From NCBI RefSeq assembly GCF_013408555.1, contig NZ_JACBZN010000001.1, positions 2,914,001 through 2,978,000 of the forward strand: a DNA stretch of 64,000 nt, given 5' to 3'. Below the pieces are notes generated by a model. The model was not told where the DNA came from and did not search any database. It saw only the letters and a program-made list of their open reading frames with translations. Shown piece after piece: positions 51,457 to 60,488 of the stretch (its first letter is position 1; each line of letters opens with the position of its first letter). Source of the stretch: Aeromicrobium tamlense. Its GTDB lineage: Bacteria > Actinomycetota > Actinomycetes > Propionibacteriales > Nocardioidaceae. Position numbers and translations under genes: made by a program.

Positions 51457-52376
51457 CGGGTCGCCTCCTGGGGAACCTTGCCGTTCATGACCGCGTTGGG
51501 CCGGGCCTGCGCGAGCAGGTCGGGGAGGATCCCGTCGAGGTCCTCCACCGTGAGCCGCCGCTCCTCCTCCACGCCGGGGCCGGCGATCCAGCCCTCGGCC
51601 ACGCTGACGTGGCCGCCGCGGATGTTGAAGACCCGTCCGGTCACGTCGGCGGCCGCCGGGCTGGCGAGCCAGGCCACGAGCGGCGAGACGTTCTCGGGTG
51701 CCCCGGGGTCGAACTGGCCCTCGGGGATCTCGGGCCGGTCGGTCCGCAGGCCCTCGGTCATGCGCGTCAACGCGGCGGGCGCGATCGCGTTGACGGTGAT
51801 GCCGTAGCGGGCCAGCTCGCGCGAGGCGATGATCGTCAACGAGGCGATCCCCGCCTTCGCGGCGCCGTAGTTGCCCTGCCCGGGGTTGCCGTAGATGCCG
51901 GACGAGGACGTCGTGTTGATGATGCGCCCGTCGACCTGCTCCCCCGCCTTGGACAGCTCGCGCCAGTGCTTGGCCACCGCGCTCATCGGCGCGAACGTGC
52001 CGCGCAGGTGCACCTTGATGACGGCGTCCCACTCCTCGATGGTCATGTTGACGAGCGTCCGGTCGCGCAGGATGCCCGCGTTGTTGACCAGGACGTCGAC
52101 CCTGCCGAAGGCGTCGAGCGTGGCGGCCAGGAGGCGCTGGGCGCCCTCGGGCTCGCTGATGTCGTCGCCGTTGACGAGCGCGAGTCCGCCGCGGGCGCGC
52201 ACCTCCTCCGCCACCTGCTCGGCGGGGCCGGGCTCGTGACCCGTCCCGTCCAGTGAGGCGCCGAGGTCGTTCACGACGACCGCTGCCCCCCGGTCGGCGA
52301 ACTCGAGGGCGTGGGCACGCCCGAGCCCGCGCCCCGCTCCCGTGACGATGACGACCTGACGATCTCCTGCAGACAT
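51453..52376 (-). CDS. SDR (3R)-hydroxyacyl-CoA dehydrogenase-like (MFE-2 type)
   Basis: A 307-residue SDR resembling the dehydrogenase domain of MFE-2 (17-beta-HSD type 4). The cofactor loop is VIVTGAGRGLGRAHALEFA (about residues 9-27), followed by the diagnostic VVVNDLGASLDGTG, where the Asp selects NAD. NNAG is near 102, the catalytic Ser in INTTSSSGIYG (about 153), and Tyr-Lys in GNYGAAKAGIA (about 167-171). A C-terminal extension after residue 260 (EEERRLTVEDLDGILPDLL) is also seen in these proteins. It oxidises (R)-3-hydroxyacyl-CoA made by the MaoC-type hydratase encoded next, whose start overlaps this stop codon. It starts 32 bases after the thiolase stop. Confidence 0.92.
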   Translation of the reverse strand: MSAGDRQVVIVTGAGRGLGRAHALEFADRGAAVVVNDLGASLDGTGHEPGPAEQVAEEVRARGGLALVNGDDISEPEGAQRLLAATLDAFGRVDVLVNNAGILRDRTLVNMTIEEWDAVIKVHLRGTFAPMSAVAKHWRELSKAGEQVDGRIINTTSSSGIYGNPGQGNYGAAKAGIASLTIIASRELARYGITVNAIAPAALTRMTEGLRTDRPEIPEGQFDPGAPENVSPLVAWLASPAAADVTGRVFNIRGGHVSVAEGWIAGPGVEEERRLTVEDLDGILPDLLAQARPNAVMNGKVPQEATR

Positions 52377-52408
52377 GCGTTCTCCTCTGGTGGTGGGTCG
52401 GTGGGCGG

Positions 52409-53557
52409 TCATCCGCGGGTGAGGACGAGGGTCGCGGCGCTCATGAACATGCCGCCGTTGCCGAGCACGAGGCTCGTCTCGACGTCGTCGACCTGCGCCT
52501 CGGCCTGGCCGCGCAGCTGGCGCACGGACTCCTGGATCGCGAACATCCCGTACATGCCCGTGTGGGTGTAGGACAGCCCGCCGCCGTTCGTGTTCATCGG
52601 CAGCGAGCCGCCCGGGGAGGTGTTCCCCTCGGCGACGAAGGCCCCGGACTCGCCGCGGCCGACGAAGCCCATGTCCTCGAGTCCGTACAGCGGCACGTGG
52701 GCGAAGGCGTCGTAGATCATCAGGTGGTCGATGTCGGACGGGCCCATGCCCGCCTCGCGGAACGCGGCCTGGCTCGACAGCGTGAACTGCCGGCACGTGC
52801 TCATGTCCTCCATCTGCGACACCATCGGCGTCGTCGCGGCCTCGCCCGTGCCGGCCACGTTGACCAGCGGGAGGTCGCTGCCGTGGGCCTCGGCGAACTC
52901 GCGCGAGGTCACCACCAGCGCGCCGCCACCGTCGGTGACCAGGCAGCACATCAGCAGCGTGAACGGCCAGGCGACCATGCGGGCGCCGAGCACCTCGTCC
53001 ACCGTGACCTCGTCGCGGTACATCGCACGGCTGTTGCGCGACGACCAGCGCCGCTGCGCCACCGCGACCTCGGCGAGGTGCTCCAGCGTGTTGCCGGTCT
53101 CCTGCAGGAACCGCAGCGCCGGGATCGTGAACGTGGTGGGCGGGCCCAGGACGCCGTAGGGCATCTCGAACTGCGCCATCGACGAGTCGGGCTGGCGCGC
53201 CCACGGGGCGGCGCCGACGCGCGACCGACCGGACTCGCCGTGCGTGATGAGGACGGCGGTCGCGTGACCGGCCCGGATGGCCGCGACGGCGTGCCGCACG
53301 TGGAAGAGGAAGGACGAGCCGCCCACCGACGTGCCGTCGACGTAGGTCGGCGTGATGCCCAGCGCGTGGGCCACCGCGACGGGGCCCGGCCCGCCGGTGG
53401 AGACCGTGGCGATGCCGTCGATCTGGTGCAGGCCCAGGCCGGCGTCCGCGAGGGCACGCCGCGCCGACTGCACGTGCAGCTCCAGGGTGGAGGTCTCGGG
53501 CAGCCGCCCGACCTCCTCGGTCTCGGCGGCGCCGAGGATGACGACGTCGTCCCTCAT
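52409..53557 (-). CDS. SCPx/lipid-transfer-type thiolase-like protein with Ser in place of the catalytic Cys
   Basis: A 382-residue thiolase-superfamily protein of the SCPx/Ltp2 branch. In true SCPx thiolases the acyl-binding Cys stands in CSTGSTAL; here the aligned stretch reads SVGGSSFLFHVRHAV and has Ser77. The C-terminal region NTNGGGLSYTHTGMYGM retains Tyr and His. Loss of the Cys together with an adjoining DUF35 partner is the known arrangement of Ltp2-type steroid side-chain aldolases, which cleave by retro-aldol reaction, so this may be an aldolase or acyl-transfer enzyme and not a thiolase. The start overlaps the DUF35 stop (ATGA), so the two are surely made together and probably form a complex. 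Confidence 0.88.
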   Translation of the reverse strand: MRDDVVILGAAETEEVGRLPETSTLELHVQSARRALADAGLGLHQIDGIATVSTGGPGPVAVAHALGITPTYVDGTSVGGSSFLFHVRHAVAAIRAGHATAVLITHGESGRSRVGAAPWARQPDSSMAQFEMPYGVLGPPTTFTIPALRFLQETGNTLEHLAEVAVAQRRWSSRNSRAMYRDEVTVDEVLGARMVAWPFTLLMCCLVTDGGGALVVTSREFAEAHGSDLPLVNVAGTGEAATTPMVSQMEDMSTCRQFTLSSQAAFREAGMGPSDIDHLMIYDAFAHVPLYGLEDMGFVGRGESGAFVAEGNTSPGGSLPMNTNGGGLSYTHTGMYGMFAIQESVRQLRGQAEAQVDDVETSLVLGNGGMFMSAATLVLTRG

Positions 53558-54000
53558 CGCGCGACCTCCGACTCCGACGGCTCGAAGACCGGGATCGCGA
53601 GATCGCCGCGCTGCTCGAACGTCACCTGCAGCGGCAGGTCGAGGGGGAGGAACTGCGGCTCCGGCGGGACGCCGACGATGTTCGTCATCATCCGCGGGCC
53701 CTCCTCGAGCTCGACGACGGCGATCACGGTGGGCGGCTCGAAGCCCGGGGCCGGTCGCTGCGAGATGACGTAGGAGTACAGGGACGCCCGGCCCGAGCAG
53801 GTGATCCACTCCAGCGCCTCTCCCCCGCACCGGGGGCACGACGAGCGCGGGTAGAAGAACGGGCGGTCGCAGTCGGTGCACGACTGGATCCGCAGCTCGC
53901 CGGCCGCGGTGCCGTCCCAGAACGGCCGGGTCTCCGGCGAGGCCTTCGGGACGAAGCGGTCGGCGACGTCCGCTCGTGGCTTGGTGTCGGTGATGGGCAT
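53554..54000 (-). CDS. Zn-ribbon OB-fold protein (DUF35), partner of the thiolase-like protein
   Basis: A 148-residue two-domain protein. An N-terminal helix and rubredoxin-like zinc ribbon have Cys41, Cys44, Cys55 and Cys58 in CTDCDRPFFYPRSSCPRCG. The OB-fold (DUF35_C) follows, with LYSYVISQRPAPGFEPPTVI and AVVELEEGPRMMTNIVG. In steroid degraders such proteins (ChsH2 C-terminal domain and relatives) bind Ltp2-type aldolases and are needed for activity; this role is carried over by analogy. The ATG at 54000 shares one base with the TGA of the preceding hydrolase gene. Confidence 0.92.
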   Translation of the reverse strand: MPITDTKPRADVADRFVPKASPETRPFWDGTAAGELRIQSCTDCDRPFFYPRSSCPRCGGEALEWITCSGRASLYSYVISQRPAPGFEPPTVIAVVELEEGPRMMTNIVGVPPEPQFLPLDLPLQVTFEQRGDLAIPVFEPSESEVAR

Positions 54001-54821
54001 CAGCGAGGTGCCTTTCTGGTGGAGGGGCCGACGTCGGCCCGCGAGTCGTCGAGGTAGTGCAGGATCGCCTCGACCGACGCCTGGGCGGCGCGCAGTCGCA
54101 GCGAGTTCAGGTGGGGGTGGATCGCGCGGGCGATCTCGGCCGGGCCGCGTCCGGCGGCGGCATGGGCCGCCACCTGGTCGACCCGGCGCAGCCGGTCGCT
54201 CACGCGGTCCTCCAGGTACTGGCGCGGCTCGCGCACCACCGGACCGTGACCGGGCAGGAACACCCAGTCGTCGTCGACCACGTCGGCCAGGCGCCGCATC
54301 GACGACAGGATGTCGACGATCGTGCCGTCCGGGTGGCTGATGAACGGGTTCACCCGCGCCAGCACCGTGTCGCCGGTGAGGACGAGCCGGTGGTCCGGCA
54401 GGACCAGGCTCACCCCGTCGGCGGTGTGGCCCGGCGTCCGGATGGCCCAGGCCTCGCTGGCGCCGAGGTCGAACCGCGTGCCCTCGGCGATCACGCCCCG
54501 CTGGACCCGCGGCCGGATCGGCGCGGACCAGCGCTTCGCGAGGGGCGCGGCCGCCTGCGAGTGGTCGCCGTGGTGGTGGCTGAGCACGACCTCGCGCAGC
54601 CGGCTGCCGCTCGCGTGCACGACCTCGTCGATCGCCTCGAGGTGCTCCGGGTCGTCCGGCCCCGGGTCCACCACGATGGCGTCCCCGCCACCGGTGAGCA
54701 CCCAGGTGTTCGTGCCCTCGAAGGTCCACTCGTTCGCGTTCGGCGCGAGCACCAGGTGGATCCCCGGCGCCACCTCGAGGGGCTCGCCCGGCCGTGGTGC
54801 GGTGCCATCGACATCCCACAT
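54000..54821 (-). CDS. MBL-fold metallo-hydrolase (LACTB2-like)
   Basis: A 273-residue metallo-beta-lactamase-fold hydrolase. The metal motif LSHHHGDHSQA (His82 to His87) is complete, with later metal ligands in RTPGHTADG, LTGDTVL and FLPGHGPV. The C-terminal helical domain (residues 200-265, with RVDQVAAHAAAGRGPAEIAR and LNSLRLRAAQASVEAILHYL) is the winged helix of LACTB2/thioesterase-like members. Such enzymes cut esters, thioesters or RNA. Sitting between an importer and beta-oxidation genes, it may hydrolyse an ester or CoA thioester of the imported compound. It starts one base before the importer binding-protein stop, so it is co-transcribed. Confidence 0.92.
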   Translation of the reverse strand: MWDVDGTAPRPGEPLEVAPGIHLVLAPNANEWTFEGTNTWVLTGGGDAIVVDPGPDDPEHLEAIDEVVHASGSRLREVVLSHHHGDHSQAAAPLAKRWSAPIRPRVQRGVIAEGTRFDLGASEAWAIRTPGHTADGVSLVLPDHRLVLTGDTVLARVNPFISHPDGTIVDILSSMRRLADVVDDDWVFLPGHGPVVREPRQYLEDRVSDRLRRVDQVAAHAAAGRGPAEIARAIHPHLNSLRLRAAQASVEAILHYLDDSRADVGPSTRKAPR

Positions 54822-54822
54822 G

Positions 54823-56460
54823 TCAGTCCTGCTTCAGCCAGATGTTCTCGTACTCGCGGGCCGAGTAGTCCGGGTGCGGGTTCCACGAGCGCACGCGGGG
54901 CGAGAGCAGGGTCTGACCGTCGTAGACGTACAGCGGCAGGGGCGTCAGGACGTTCTCGAGGATGTACCGGTCGATCTCCTGGAGCGCCTTCTCGCGCTCG
55001 CCCGTGTCGGTGATCGCGCGCTGCGCCTCGATCTTGGCGTCCAGCTCCGGATCGTTCACGTTCGACCAGTTGCGGCTGCCCTTCGAGTGGTACTCGGTGG
55101 TGAGGTACTCGTCGGCGGTGAGCATCGGCGTCTGCAGTCCGTAGGCGATGTCGTACTTGCCGTTGGGCCACGTGTCACCGGCGTAGGTGGCGTAGTCCTG
55201 GACGTCCAGCTTGACCTTGATGCCGATCTTGGCGAGGTCCTCCTGGACCCACTGCGCCTCGCGCACGATCGTCTCGCCGTAGCCGGTCGTGACGACCATC
55301 GTGGCCTCGAAGCCGTCGGGGAAGCCGGCGTCGGCGAGCTGCTTCTTCGCCTCGTCCGGGTCGTACGGGACGAGCTTCTCGACCTCCTCGGTCGGCAGCG
55401 CGCCGAAGATCGTCGGGGTGATCGGGCCGGTGACCGTGCCGCCGGCGCGGATGCTGTCGATCATGCCCTGCTTGTCGATCGCCATGGCCACGGCGCGACG
55501 CACCTCGACCTGGTCGAACGGCTTCGACTCGGCGTTCATGTAGACGCGGGTCTGCGTCGTGCCGGCCTCCTGGCTCTTCTGCAGTCCCTCGACCTGGCTG
55601 AGCAGCTGGTCGACCTGGCGCTTCTCGGTGGAGAGCGTCGTCATCATGTCGATCTTGTTGCTGCGCAGCGCGGCGATCTGCGCCTGCGCGTCGGGCATGA
55701 TCGTGGTCGTGTAGCCGTCGAGGTACGGCTGGTTCTCCACGAAGTAGTCGGGGTTCTTGACGTAGACGCGCTCCTGGTCGCGCTTCCACGACTCGAGCAT
55801 GAACGGCCCGGTGCCGATGGCCTCGGTGGCCGGGTCGAAGCCGCCGTCCTTCGCCTCGCACGGCAGGATCGCCAGGAACGGGTTGGCGAGCGTCTCGTCG
55901 AACGCCGAGAAGCCGGACTTGAGCGTGAACACCACGGTCTGGTCGTCGGGCGCCTCGATCGAGTCGACGTTGCCGATCAGGCCCAGCGCGTGGCCCTGGA
56001 TGTCCTTCATCCGGTCGAACGTGCAGAGCACGTCCTTCGAGGTGAACGCCCGGCCCGACACCGGGGGCTTGTCGTGCCAGACGACCCCGTCACGGAGCGT
56101 GATGGTCCAGGTGCGGTTGTCCTCGCTGGTGTCCCACGACTCGGCGAGGTCGCCCTCGACCTCGTTCGTGCCGTACTCCACGTCCTCGCCGGTCTTGAAC
56201 GCCAGCAGCCGGCTGTAGACCGCACCGATCGCGGAGTGCACCGAGTACGCCGGCTCCTTCTGCAGGTCCAGCGACGGCGCGTCGGCCGTGCCGGCGATGT
56301 GGAACGTGCCGCCCGGCTGGGGCGGGCCGTCGTCCGTGACGAGCGCGCCCTCGGCGGAGGACTCGGACGAGCCGCCGCCGCTGCCGAAGCAGGCGGACGA
56401 CACGGCCGCCGTCGCGACGAGGATCGCGGCGAGCTTCGCCGGTCTGCGGGTGGTGGTCAT
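54823..56460 (-). CDS. ABC transporter substrate-binding lipoprotein (peptide/nickel type, SBP family 5)
   Basis: A 545-residue extracytoplasmic binding protein of family 5. The lipoprotein signal ends in the lipobox SSAC (Cys24), then a Gly/Ser-rich spacer. PGGTFHIAGTADAPSLDLQ starts the first lobe, followed by TWTITLRDGVVWHDK (about residues 122-136, the family signature), FDQVEVRRAVAMAIDK (about 318-333) and the C-terminal ENVLTPLPLYVYDGQ. Family 5 proteins bind oligopeptides, but also nickel, sugars, opines or bile-acid-like and other amphipathic ligands. Together with the neighbouring catabolic genes a carboxylate or conjugate is more likely than a peptide; this is inference. The start has AAGGAGA 4-5 bases upstream. 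Confidence 0.94.
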   Translation of the reverse strand: MTTTRRPAKLAAILVATAAVSSACFGSGGGSSESSAEGALVTDDGPPQPGGTFHIAGTADAPSLDLQKEPAYSVHSAIGAVYSRLLAFKTGEDVEYGTNEVEGDLAESWDTSEDNRTWTITLRDGVVWHDKPPVSGRAFTSKDVLCTFDRMKDIQGHALGLIGNVDSIEAPDDQTVVFTLKSGFSAFDETLANPFLAILPCEAKDGGFDPATEAIGTGPFMLESWKRDQERVYVKNPDYFVENQPYLDGYTTTIMPDAQAQIAALRSNKIDMMTTLSTEKRQVDQLLSQVEGLQKSQEAGTTQTRVYMNAESKPFDQVEVRRAVAMAIDKQGMIDSIRAGGTVTGPITPTIFGALPTEEVEKLVPYDPDEAKKQLADAGFPDGFEATMVVTTGYGETIVREAQWVQEDLAKIGIKVKLDVQDYATYAGDTWPNGKYDIAYGLQTPMLTADEYLTTEYHSKGSRNWSNVNDPELDAKIEAQRAITDTGEREKALQEIDRYILENVLTPLPLYVYDGQTLLSPRVRSWNPHPDYSAREYENIWLKQD

Positions 56461-56507
56461 GGTGTCTCCTTGGGTCGCGGCACGGGGTGATCGGCGGGAA
56501 CGGGTGG

Positions 56508-57425
56508 TCATCGACGTTGCTTGGGGTCGAGGAAGTCGCGCAGCGCGTCGCCCAGCAGGTTGAACGCGAGCACGGAGATGGACAGGGCCAGACCGGGGAA
56601 CAGCGCCATCCACGGCGCGATCTCCAGCTGGCGCGAGGCCTCGCTGAGCATCCGGCCCCAGGACGGGGTCGGCGGAGGCGTGCCGATGCCCAGGAAGCTC
56701 AGGGCCGACTCGGCGATCAGGACGATCGCGAACAGCAGGCTGGTCACGACGAACAGCGGGGCCATGAGGTTCGGCAGGCCGTACTTCACCAGGATCCGCT
56801 TCGTGCTGCACCCGACCGCGCGGGCCGCCTCGACGTAGGTCTCCTCGCGGATGCGCAGCATCTCGCCGCGTGCCACGCGGTTGAAGGCGGGGATCACGAG
56901 CAGCGCCAGCGCGAGGATCGTGTTGCGGATGCTCGGGCCGAGCAGGGCGGCCACGAACAGCAGCAGGACGATCGACGGGACCGCCATGAGCGAGTCCATG
57001 ATCCGCTGGATCACGGTGTCGACCCACGTGCCGCCGAAGTAGCCCGACACGATGCCCAGCACCAGGCCGGCGACGCCGCCGATGGCGAGGGTCGCGACCG
57101 AGATGAGCAGCGAGGTCCGGGCCCCGTAGAGGACGCGGCTGAGCACGTCGCGCCCGAGGTCGTCGGTGCCCATCAGGTGGTCGGCGTTCGGCGGCACCAT
57201 GATCGCCGCGCGGTTCTGCGCGAGCGGGTCGTACGGCGAGATCAGCGGCGCGAGGATCGCGAGCGCCACGAACACGAGGATGATCGCGGCCGCGACGGCG
57301 CCGAAGGGCTGCTCGCGCAGGTAGCGCCACATCCCGCGGCGCCGGCGGGCGCCGCGCGACAGGATCGGCGGGGGCAGCGCTCCCGTGGCGGTGGCGGACG
57401 CGAGACGGGGTTCGGTGGTCGTCAT
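56508..57425 (-). CDS. ABC transporter permease, DppC/OppC-like
   Basis: A 305-residue inner-membrane permease with six helices. The N-terminal OppC_N helix (FGAVAAAIILVFVALAILAP, about residues 41-60) and HLMGTDDLGRDVLSRVLYGA (about 84-103) are typical of the DppC side. The EAA loop that couples to the ATPases is in YVEAARAVGCSTKRILVKYG (about 196-215). The last helices end in LALSISVLAFNLLGDALRDF and DPKQRR. It forms the membrane channel with the DppB-like partner encoded just upstream (12 bases between). The binding-protein gene follows after 47 bases. Confidence 0.94.
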   Translation of the reverse strand: MTTTEPRLASATATGALPPPILSRGARRRRGMWRYLREQPFGAVAAAIILVFVALAILAPLISPYDPLAQNRAAIMVPPNADHLMGTDDLGRDVLSRVLYGARTSLLISVATLAIGGVAGLVLGIVSGYFGGTWVDTVIQRIMDSLMAVPSIVLLLFVAALLGPSIRNTILALALLVIPAFNRVARGEMLRIREETYVEAARAVGCSTKRILVKYGLPNLMAPLFVVTSLLFAIVLIAESALSFLGIGTPPPTPSWGRMLSEASRQLEIAPWMALFPGLALSISVLAFNLLGDALRDFLDPKQRR

Positions 57426-57437
57426 GACGAGGGCCTC

Positions 57438-58385
57438 TCAGTACCGGATCCGCGGGTCGACGACCGCGTAGAGGATGTCGACGAGCAGGTTGACGAGGAT
57501 GAACAGGCCGCCGTAGACGATCACGCAGCCCAGGACGACGGGGTAGTCGCGGTTCTGCACCGCGTCGAAGATCAGCGAGCCCATGCCGGGGATGCTGAAG
57601 ATCGACTCGAGGATCACGGTGCCGCCGAGGATCGCGCCGACCTGCAGGCCGAGCAGCGAGAACACGGGGATGAGGCTGTTGCGACCCGCGTGCTTGGCCA
57701 GCACGGTGAACTCCGAGGCGCCGCGCGAGCGGACCGTCCGGATGAAGTTCGAGCCGAGGACCTCGAGCATCGAGGAGCGCAGCATGCGGGCCACGCCGGC
57801 CATCGACCCCACCGCGAGCGCCAGCGCCGGCAGGGCGAGGTGCGTGAGGTTCTGGGCCAGGTTCTCCCCCGGCCCGACGTAGACCAGCGGTGGCGACCAC
57901 CCGAACCACTGCGCGAGGTAGGTGATGAGCAGCAGCGCCAGCCAGAAGTTCGGGATCGACATGCCCACGACGGCCAGGACGCGCAGGATCTGGTCGGTCA
58001 GGGAGTTCGGCTTCAGCGCCGAGATCACGCCCAGGGGGATGCCCAGGGCGAGGCCGAGGAACAGGGCCAGCAGGCCCAGCTCGAGCGTCGCGGGCAGCCG
58101 CTCGGCGATGTGGTCCACGACCGGGCGCCCGTCCTGGAACGAGGTGCCGAAGTCCAGCCGCATCGCGTCGGTCATGAAGGTGAAGAACTGCGAGACGAGC
58201 GGCTCGTCGAGACCGAGCTCGGCGGAGCGCTGGGCGACCTGCTCCTCCGTCGCGCCGGGTGCGTCCGCCAGCTGGAGGCGGACGACGTCGCCCGGGATGA
58301 GCCGCAGCGTGAGGAAGGTGAACGTGGCGACGAGTCCCAGGACGAGGAGTCCGTAGCCCACGCGACGGCCGGCGAAGGTGATCAT
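57438..58385 (-). CDS. ABC transporter permease, DppB/OppB-like
   Basis: A 315-residue permease with six helices. The N-terminus RVGYGLLVLGLVATFTFLTL, then LIPGDVV, is the DppB signature. LDFGTSFQDGRPVVDHIAER lies in the first periplasmic loop region. The EAA loop is FIRTVRSRGASEFTVLAKHA (about residues 227-246), and LESIFSIPGMGSLIFDAVQN (about 266-285) precedes the last helix. Its start overlaps the stop of the ATPase gene by ATGA. The order ATPase-ATPase-permease-permease-binding protein is the reverse of the usual dpp order, which is a common variant in actinobacteria. Confidence 0.94.
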   Translation of the reverse strand: MITFAGRRVGYGLLVLGLVATFTFLTLRLIPGDVVRLQLADAPGATEEQVAQRSAELGLDEPLVSQFFTFMTDAMRLDFGTSFQDGRPVVDHIAERLPATLELGLLALFLGLALGIPLGVISALKPNSLTDQILRVLAVVGMSIPNFWLALLLITYLAQWFGWSPPLVYVGPGENLAQNLTHLALPALALAVGSMAGVARMLRSSMLEVLGSNFIRTVRSRGASEFTVLAKHAGRNSLIPVFSLLGLQVGAILGGTVILESIFSIPGMGSLIFDAVQNRDYPVVLGCVIVYGGLFILVNLLVDILYAVVDPRIRY

Positions 58386-59419
58386 GCGTCGACGACCTTC
58401 CGCTCGTCCACGAGGTGGCAGGCGACCTCGCGCTGCCCCAGCTGGAGCAGCTGCGGCTCGTCGTGGTCGCACGGCTCGAACCGGCGCGGGCACCTCGTGT
58501 GGAAGTGGCAGCCCGACGGCGGGCGGCTCGGACTCGGGATCTCGCCGGCGAGTGGCGAGCGCAGGTGACCGCGGTTCTCCAGCGACGGCACCGCCTCGAC
58601 CAGTGCCGCCGTGTAGGGGTGCTGCGGCGCGTTCATGAGGTCGTCGGTCGGGCCGGACTCGACGACCTTGCCGAGGTACATCACGCAGATCCGGTCGGAC
58701 ATGTAGCGCACCACGTTGAGGTCGTGCGCGATGAAGAGGTAGCTCAGCCCGAGCTCGCGCTGGACCTCGCGCAGCAGGTTGAGGATCTGCGCCTGCACCG
58801 ACACGTCGAGCGCGGACACCGCCTCGTCGCACACGATGAGGTCGGGGTCGGTGGTGAGCGCGCGGGCGACGCCGATGCGCTGGGCCTGGCCGCCGGAGAA
58901 CTGGTGCGGGAACCGCTCGAGCGCCCGCGACGGCAGGCCGACGAGGTCGAGCAGCTCGAGACAGCGCCGGTGCCGCGACTCCGGGGTGCCGATCCGGTGG
59001 ACCACCATCGGCTCGGTCAGCACCTCCTCGATCGTCATGCGCGGGCTGAACGAGCTGACGGGGTCCTGGAAGACCAGCTGCATGCGGCGGCGGAGTCGGG
59101 CGAGGTCGCGGCGGCCCAGCCTCGAGACGTCGCTGCCGTCGAACGAGACCCGGCCGGAGGTCGGCTCCAGCAGGCTCAGCGCGAGCCGGCCGAGGGTCGA
59201 CTTGCCCGAGCCGGACTCGCCCACGAGGCCCACGGTCTCGCCGCGGCCCACCGAGAGGCTCACGCCGTCGACGGCGCGCACCGGAGGCTGGCGCTTGCGG
59301 CCGGGGAAGTGCTTCACCACGTCGCTCAGCTCGAGGATCGGACCGGTCGACGGCGTCACCTCCGGCACGACGCTGACGGGCGACTCGGTCACCGGCGCGA
59401 CCGGCGTCCCGGCGCTCAT
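58382..59419 (-). CDS. ABC transporter ATP-binding protein, DppF/OppF-like
   Basis: A 345-residue ATPase. Walker [18 protein letters not shown] (about residues 63-79), Q-loop LVFQDPVSSFSPRMT (about 118-132), the signature HQFSGGQAQRIGVARAL (about 171-187), Walker B LIVCDEAVSALDVSVQAQ (about 194-211) and switch His IAHDLNVVRY (about 228) are all present. The C-terminal oligopeptide domain has four Cys (GCHFHTRCPRRFEPCDH and REVACHL), the pattern that can hold an iron-sulfur cluster in this class. It starts inside the stop of the other ATPase gene (ATGA). It powers import through the two permeases. Confidence 0.95.
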   Translation of the reverse strand: MSAGTPVAPVTESPVSVVPEVTPSTGPILELSDVVKHFPGRKRQPPVRAVDGVSLSVGRGETVGLVGESGSGKSTLGRLALSLLEPTSGRVSFDGSDVSRLGRRDLARLRRRMQLVFQDPVSSFSPRMTIEEVLTEPMVVHRIGTPESRHRRCLELLDLVGLPSRALERFPHQFSGGQAQRIGVARALTTDPDLIVCDEAVSALDVSVQAQILNLLREVQRELGLSYLFIAHDLNVVRYMSDRICVMYLGKVVESGPTDDLMNAPQHPYTAALVEAVPSLENRGHLRSPLAGEIPSPSRPPSGCHFHTRCPRRFEPCDHDEPQLLQLGQREVACHLVDERKVVDA

Positions 59420-60426
59420 CGCGCCACCCCCGCCGCGAGGGCCGGCTCGTCGGCCTCGGCCACCCGCCAGCACCGGGCGTTGCGCCCGTCGATCTCGAGC
59501 AGCTGCTGCGGCTCGTCGCACCGGCCGGCCTCCGACAGCGGGCACCGGGTCGAGAAGCGGCACCCGGTGGGCATCGCCTCGAGCGACGGCACCACGCCGG
59601 GAATGGCCGGCATCGGCTCGTCGCGCGGCGTGTCGGGTCGGGGGATCGCTCGCAGCAGGGCCTGCGTGTACGGGTGCTTGGGGTCGGTGAGGATCTCCTC
59701 CACCGTCCCGGTCTCCACGACCTCGCCGGCGTAGAACACCGCGACCCGGTCGGCCATCTCGGCGACCACGCCCATGTCGTGGGTGATCAGCATGAGGGCG
59801 ACGCCCGTCTGCTGCTGCAGGTCGCGGATGAGCCGCAGCACCTGCGCCTCGACGGTCACGTCGAGCGCCGTCGTCGGCTCGTCGGCGATGAGCAGCCGGG
59901 GCGAGCACGCCAGGGCGCCGGCGATCATCACACGCTGGCGCTGGCCGCCCGAGAGCTGGTGGGGGTAGGCGTCGACCTTCGACTCCGGATCGGGGATGCC
60001 CACCTCGGAGAGCAGCTCCACCGCGCGGCGCCGGGCCTGCTTCTTCGACATCCTCTGGTGCATCCGCAGCGCCTCGGACAGCTGGTTGCCGACCGAGAAC
60101 AGCGGGTCCAGGGCCGTCATCGGGTCCTGGAAGACGATCGAGACCTCGTTGCCGCGCAGCTGGCGCAACCGCTTCTTCGACGCGTGGGTGATGTCCTCGC
60201 CGTCCCAGCGCACCGTGCCGCCGCTGATCCGCCCGTTGCCGAGCAGTCCGAGCATCGCGAGCGCGGTCACGCTCTTGCCCGATCCGGACTCGCCCACGAC
60301 GGCGACGGTCTCCCCGGCCCGGATGTCGAGGCTCACGCCACTGATCGCCTCGACCTGCCGGCCGCCGGTGCTGAACTCCACGTGCAGGTCGTCCACCCGG
60401 ACGAGCCGCTCACCTGAGGTGGTCAC
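59416..60426 (-). CDS. ABC transporter ATP-binding protein, DppD/OppD-like
   Basis: A 336-residue ATPase, first gene of the ten-gene operon. Walker [21 protein letters not shown] (about residues 42-61), Q-loop [18 protein letters not shown] (about 93-110), signature [18 protein letters not shown] (about 155-172), Walker [20 protein letters not shown] and switch His LITHDMGVV are complete. The C-terminal domain has Cys residues in [18 protein letters not shown] and RCWRV. GTG at 60426 is chosen over a TTG five codons earlier. The 21-bp operator begins at 60442, so the transcript leader must be very short or absent. Confidence 0.93.
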   Translation of the reverse strand: MTTSGERLVRVDDLHVEFSTGGRQVEAISGVSLDIRAGETVAVVGESGSGKSVTALAMLGLLGNGRISGGTVRWDGEDITHASKKRLRQLRGNEVSIVFQDPMTALDPLFSVGNQLSEALRMHQRMSKKQARRRAVELLSEVGIPDPESKVDAYPHQLSGGQRQRVMIAGALACSPRLLIADEPTTALDVTVEAQVLRLIRDLQQQTGVALMLITHDMGVVAEMADRVAVFYAGEVVETGTVEEILTDPKHPYTQALLRAIPRPDTPRDEPMPAIPGVVPSLEAMPTGCRFSTRCPLSEAGRCDEPQQLLEIDGRNARCWRVAEADEPALAAGVAR

Positions 60427-60441
60427 AATTCCGTACCCCAA

Positions 60442-60462
60442 TCTAGAATCTCACTCTAGGAT
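60442..60462. promoter_or_regulatory. 21-bp TetR-type operator, ABC importer/beta-oxidation operon
   Basis: TCTAGAAT, 4 bases, CTCTAGGAT. Nearly identical to 49855-49875 in both blocks, with the same gap. It ends 16 bases before the GTG of the first ATPase gene, placing it over the promoter of the ten-gene operon. Confidence 0.65.
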
Positions 60463-60488
60463 GGCTTGATCATCCAGTGCGGGCACGG

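Noticed and set aside
50596..53204. Long open frames that appear to fuse the MaoC, SDR and thiolase-like proteins into an MFE-2-like polyprotein
   Set aside because: The apparent fusions read the neighbouring gene in the wrong frame. Each true gene has its own start overlapping the preceding stop by ATGA or following it closely.
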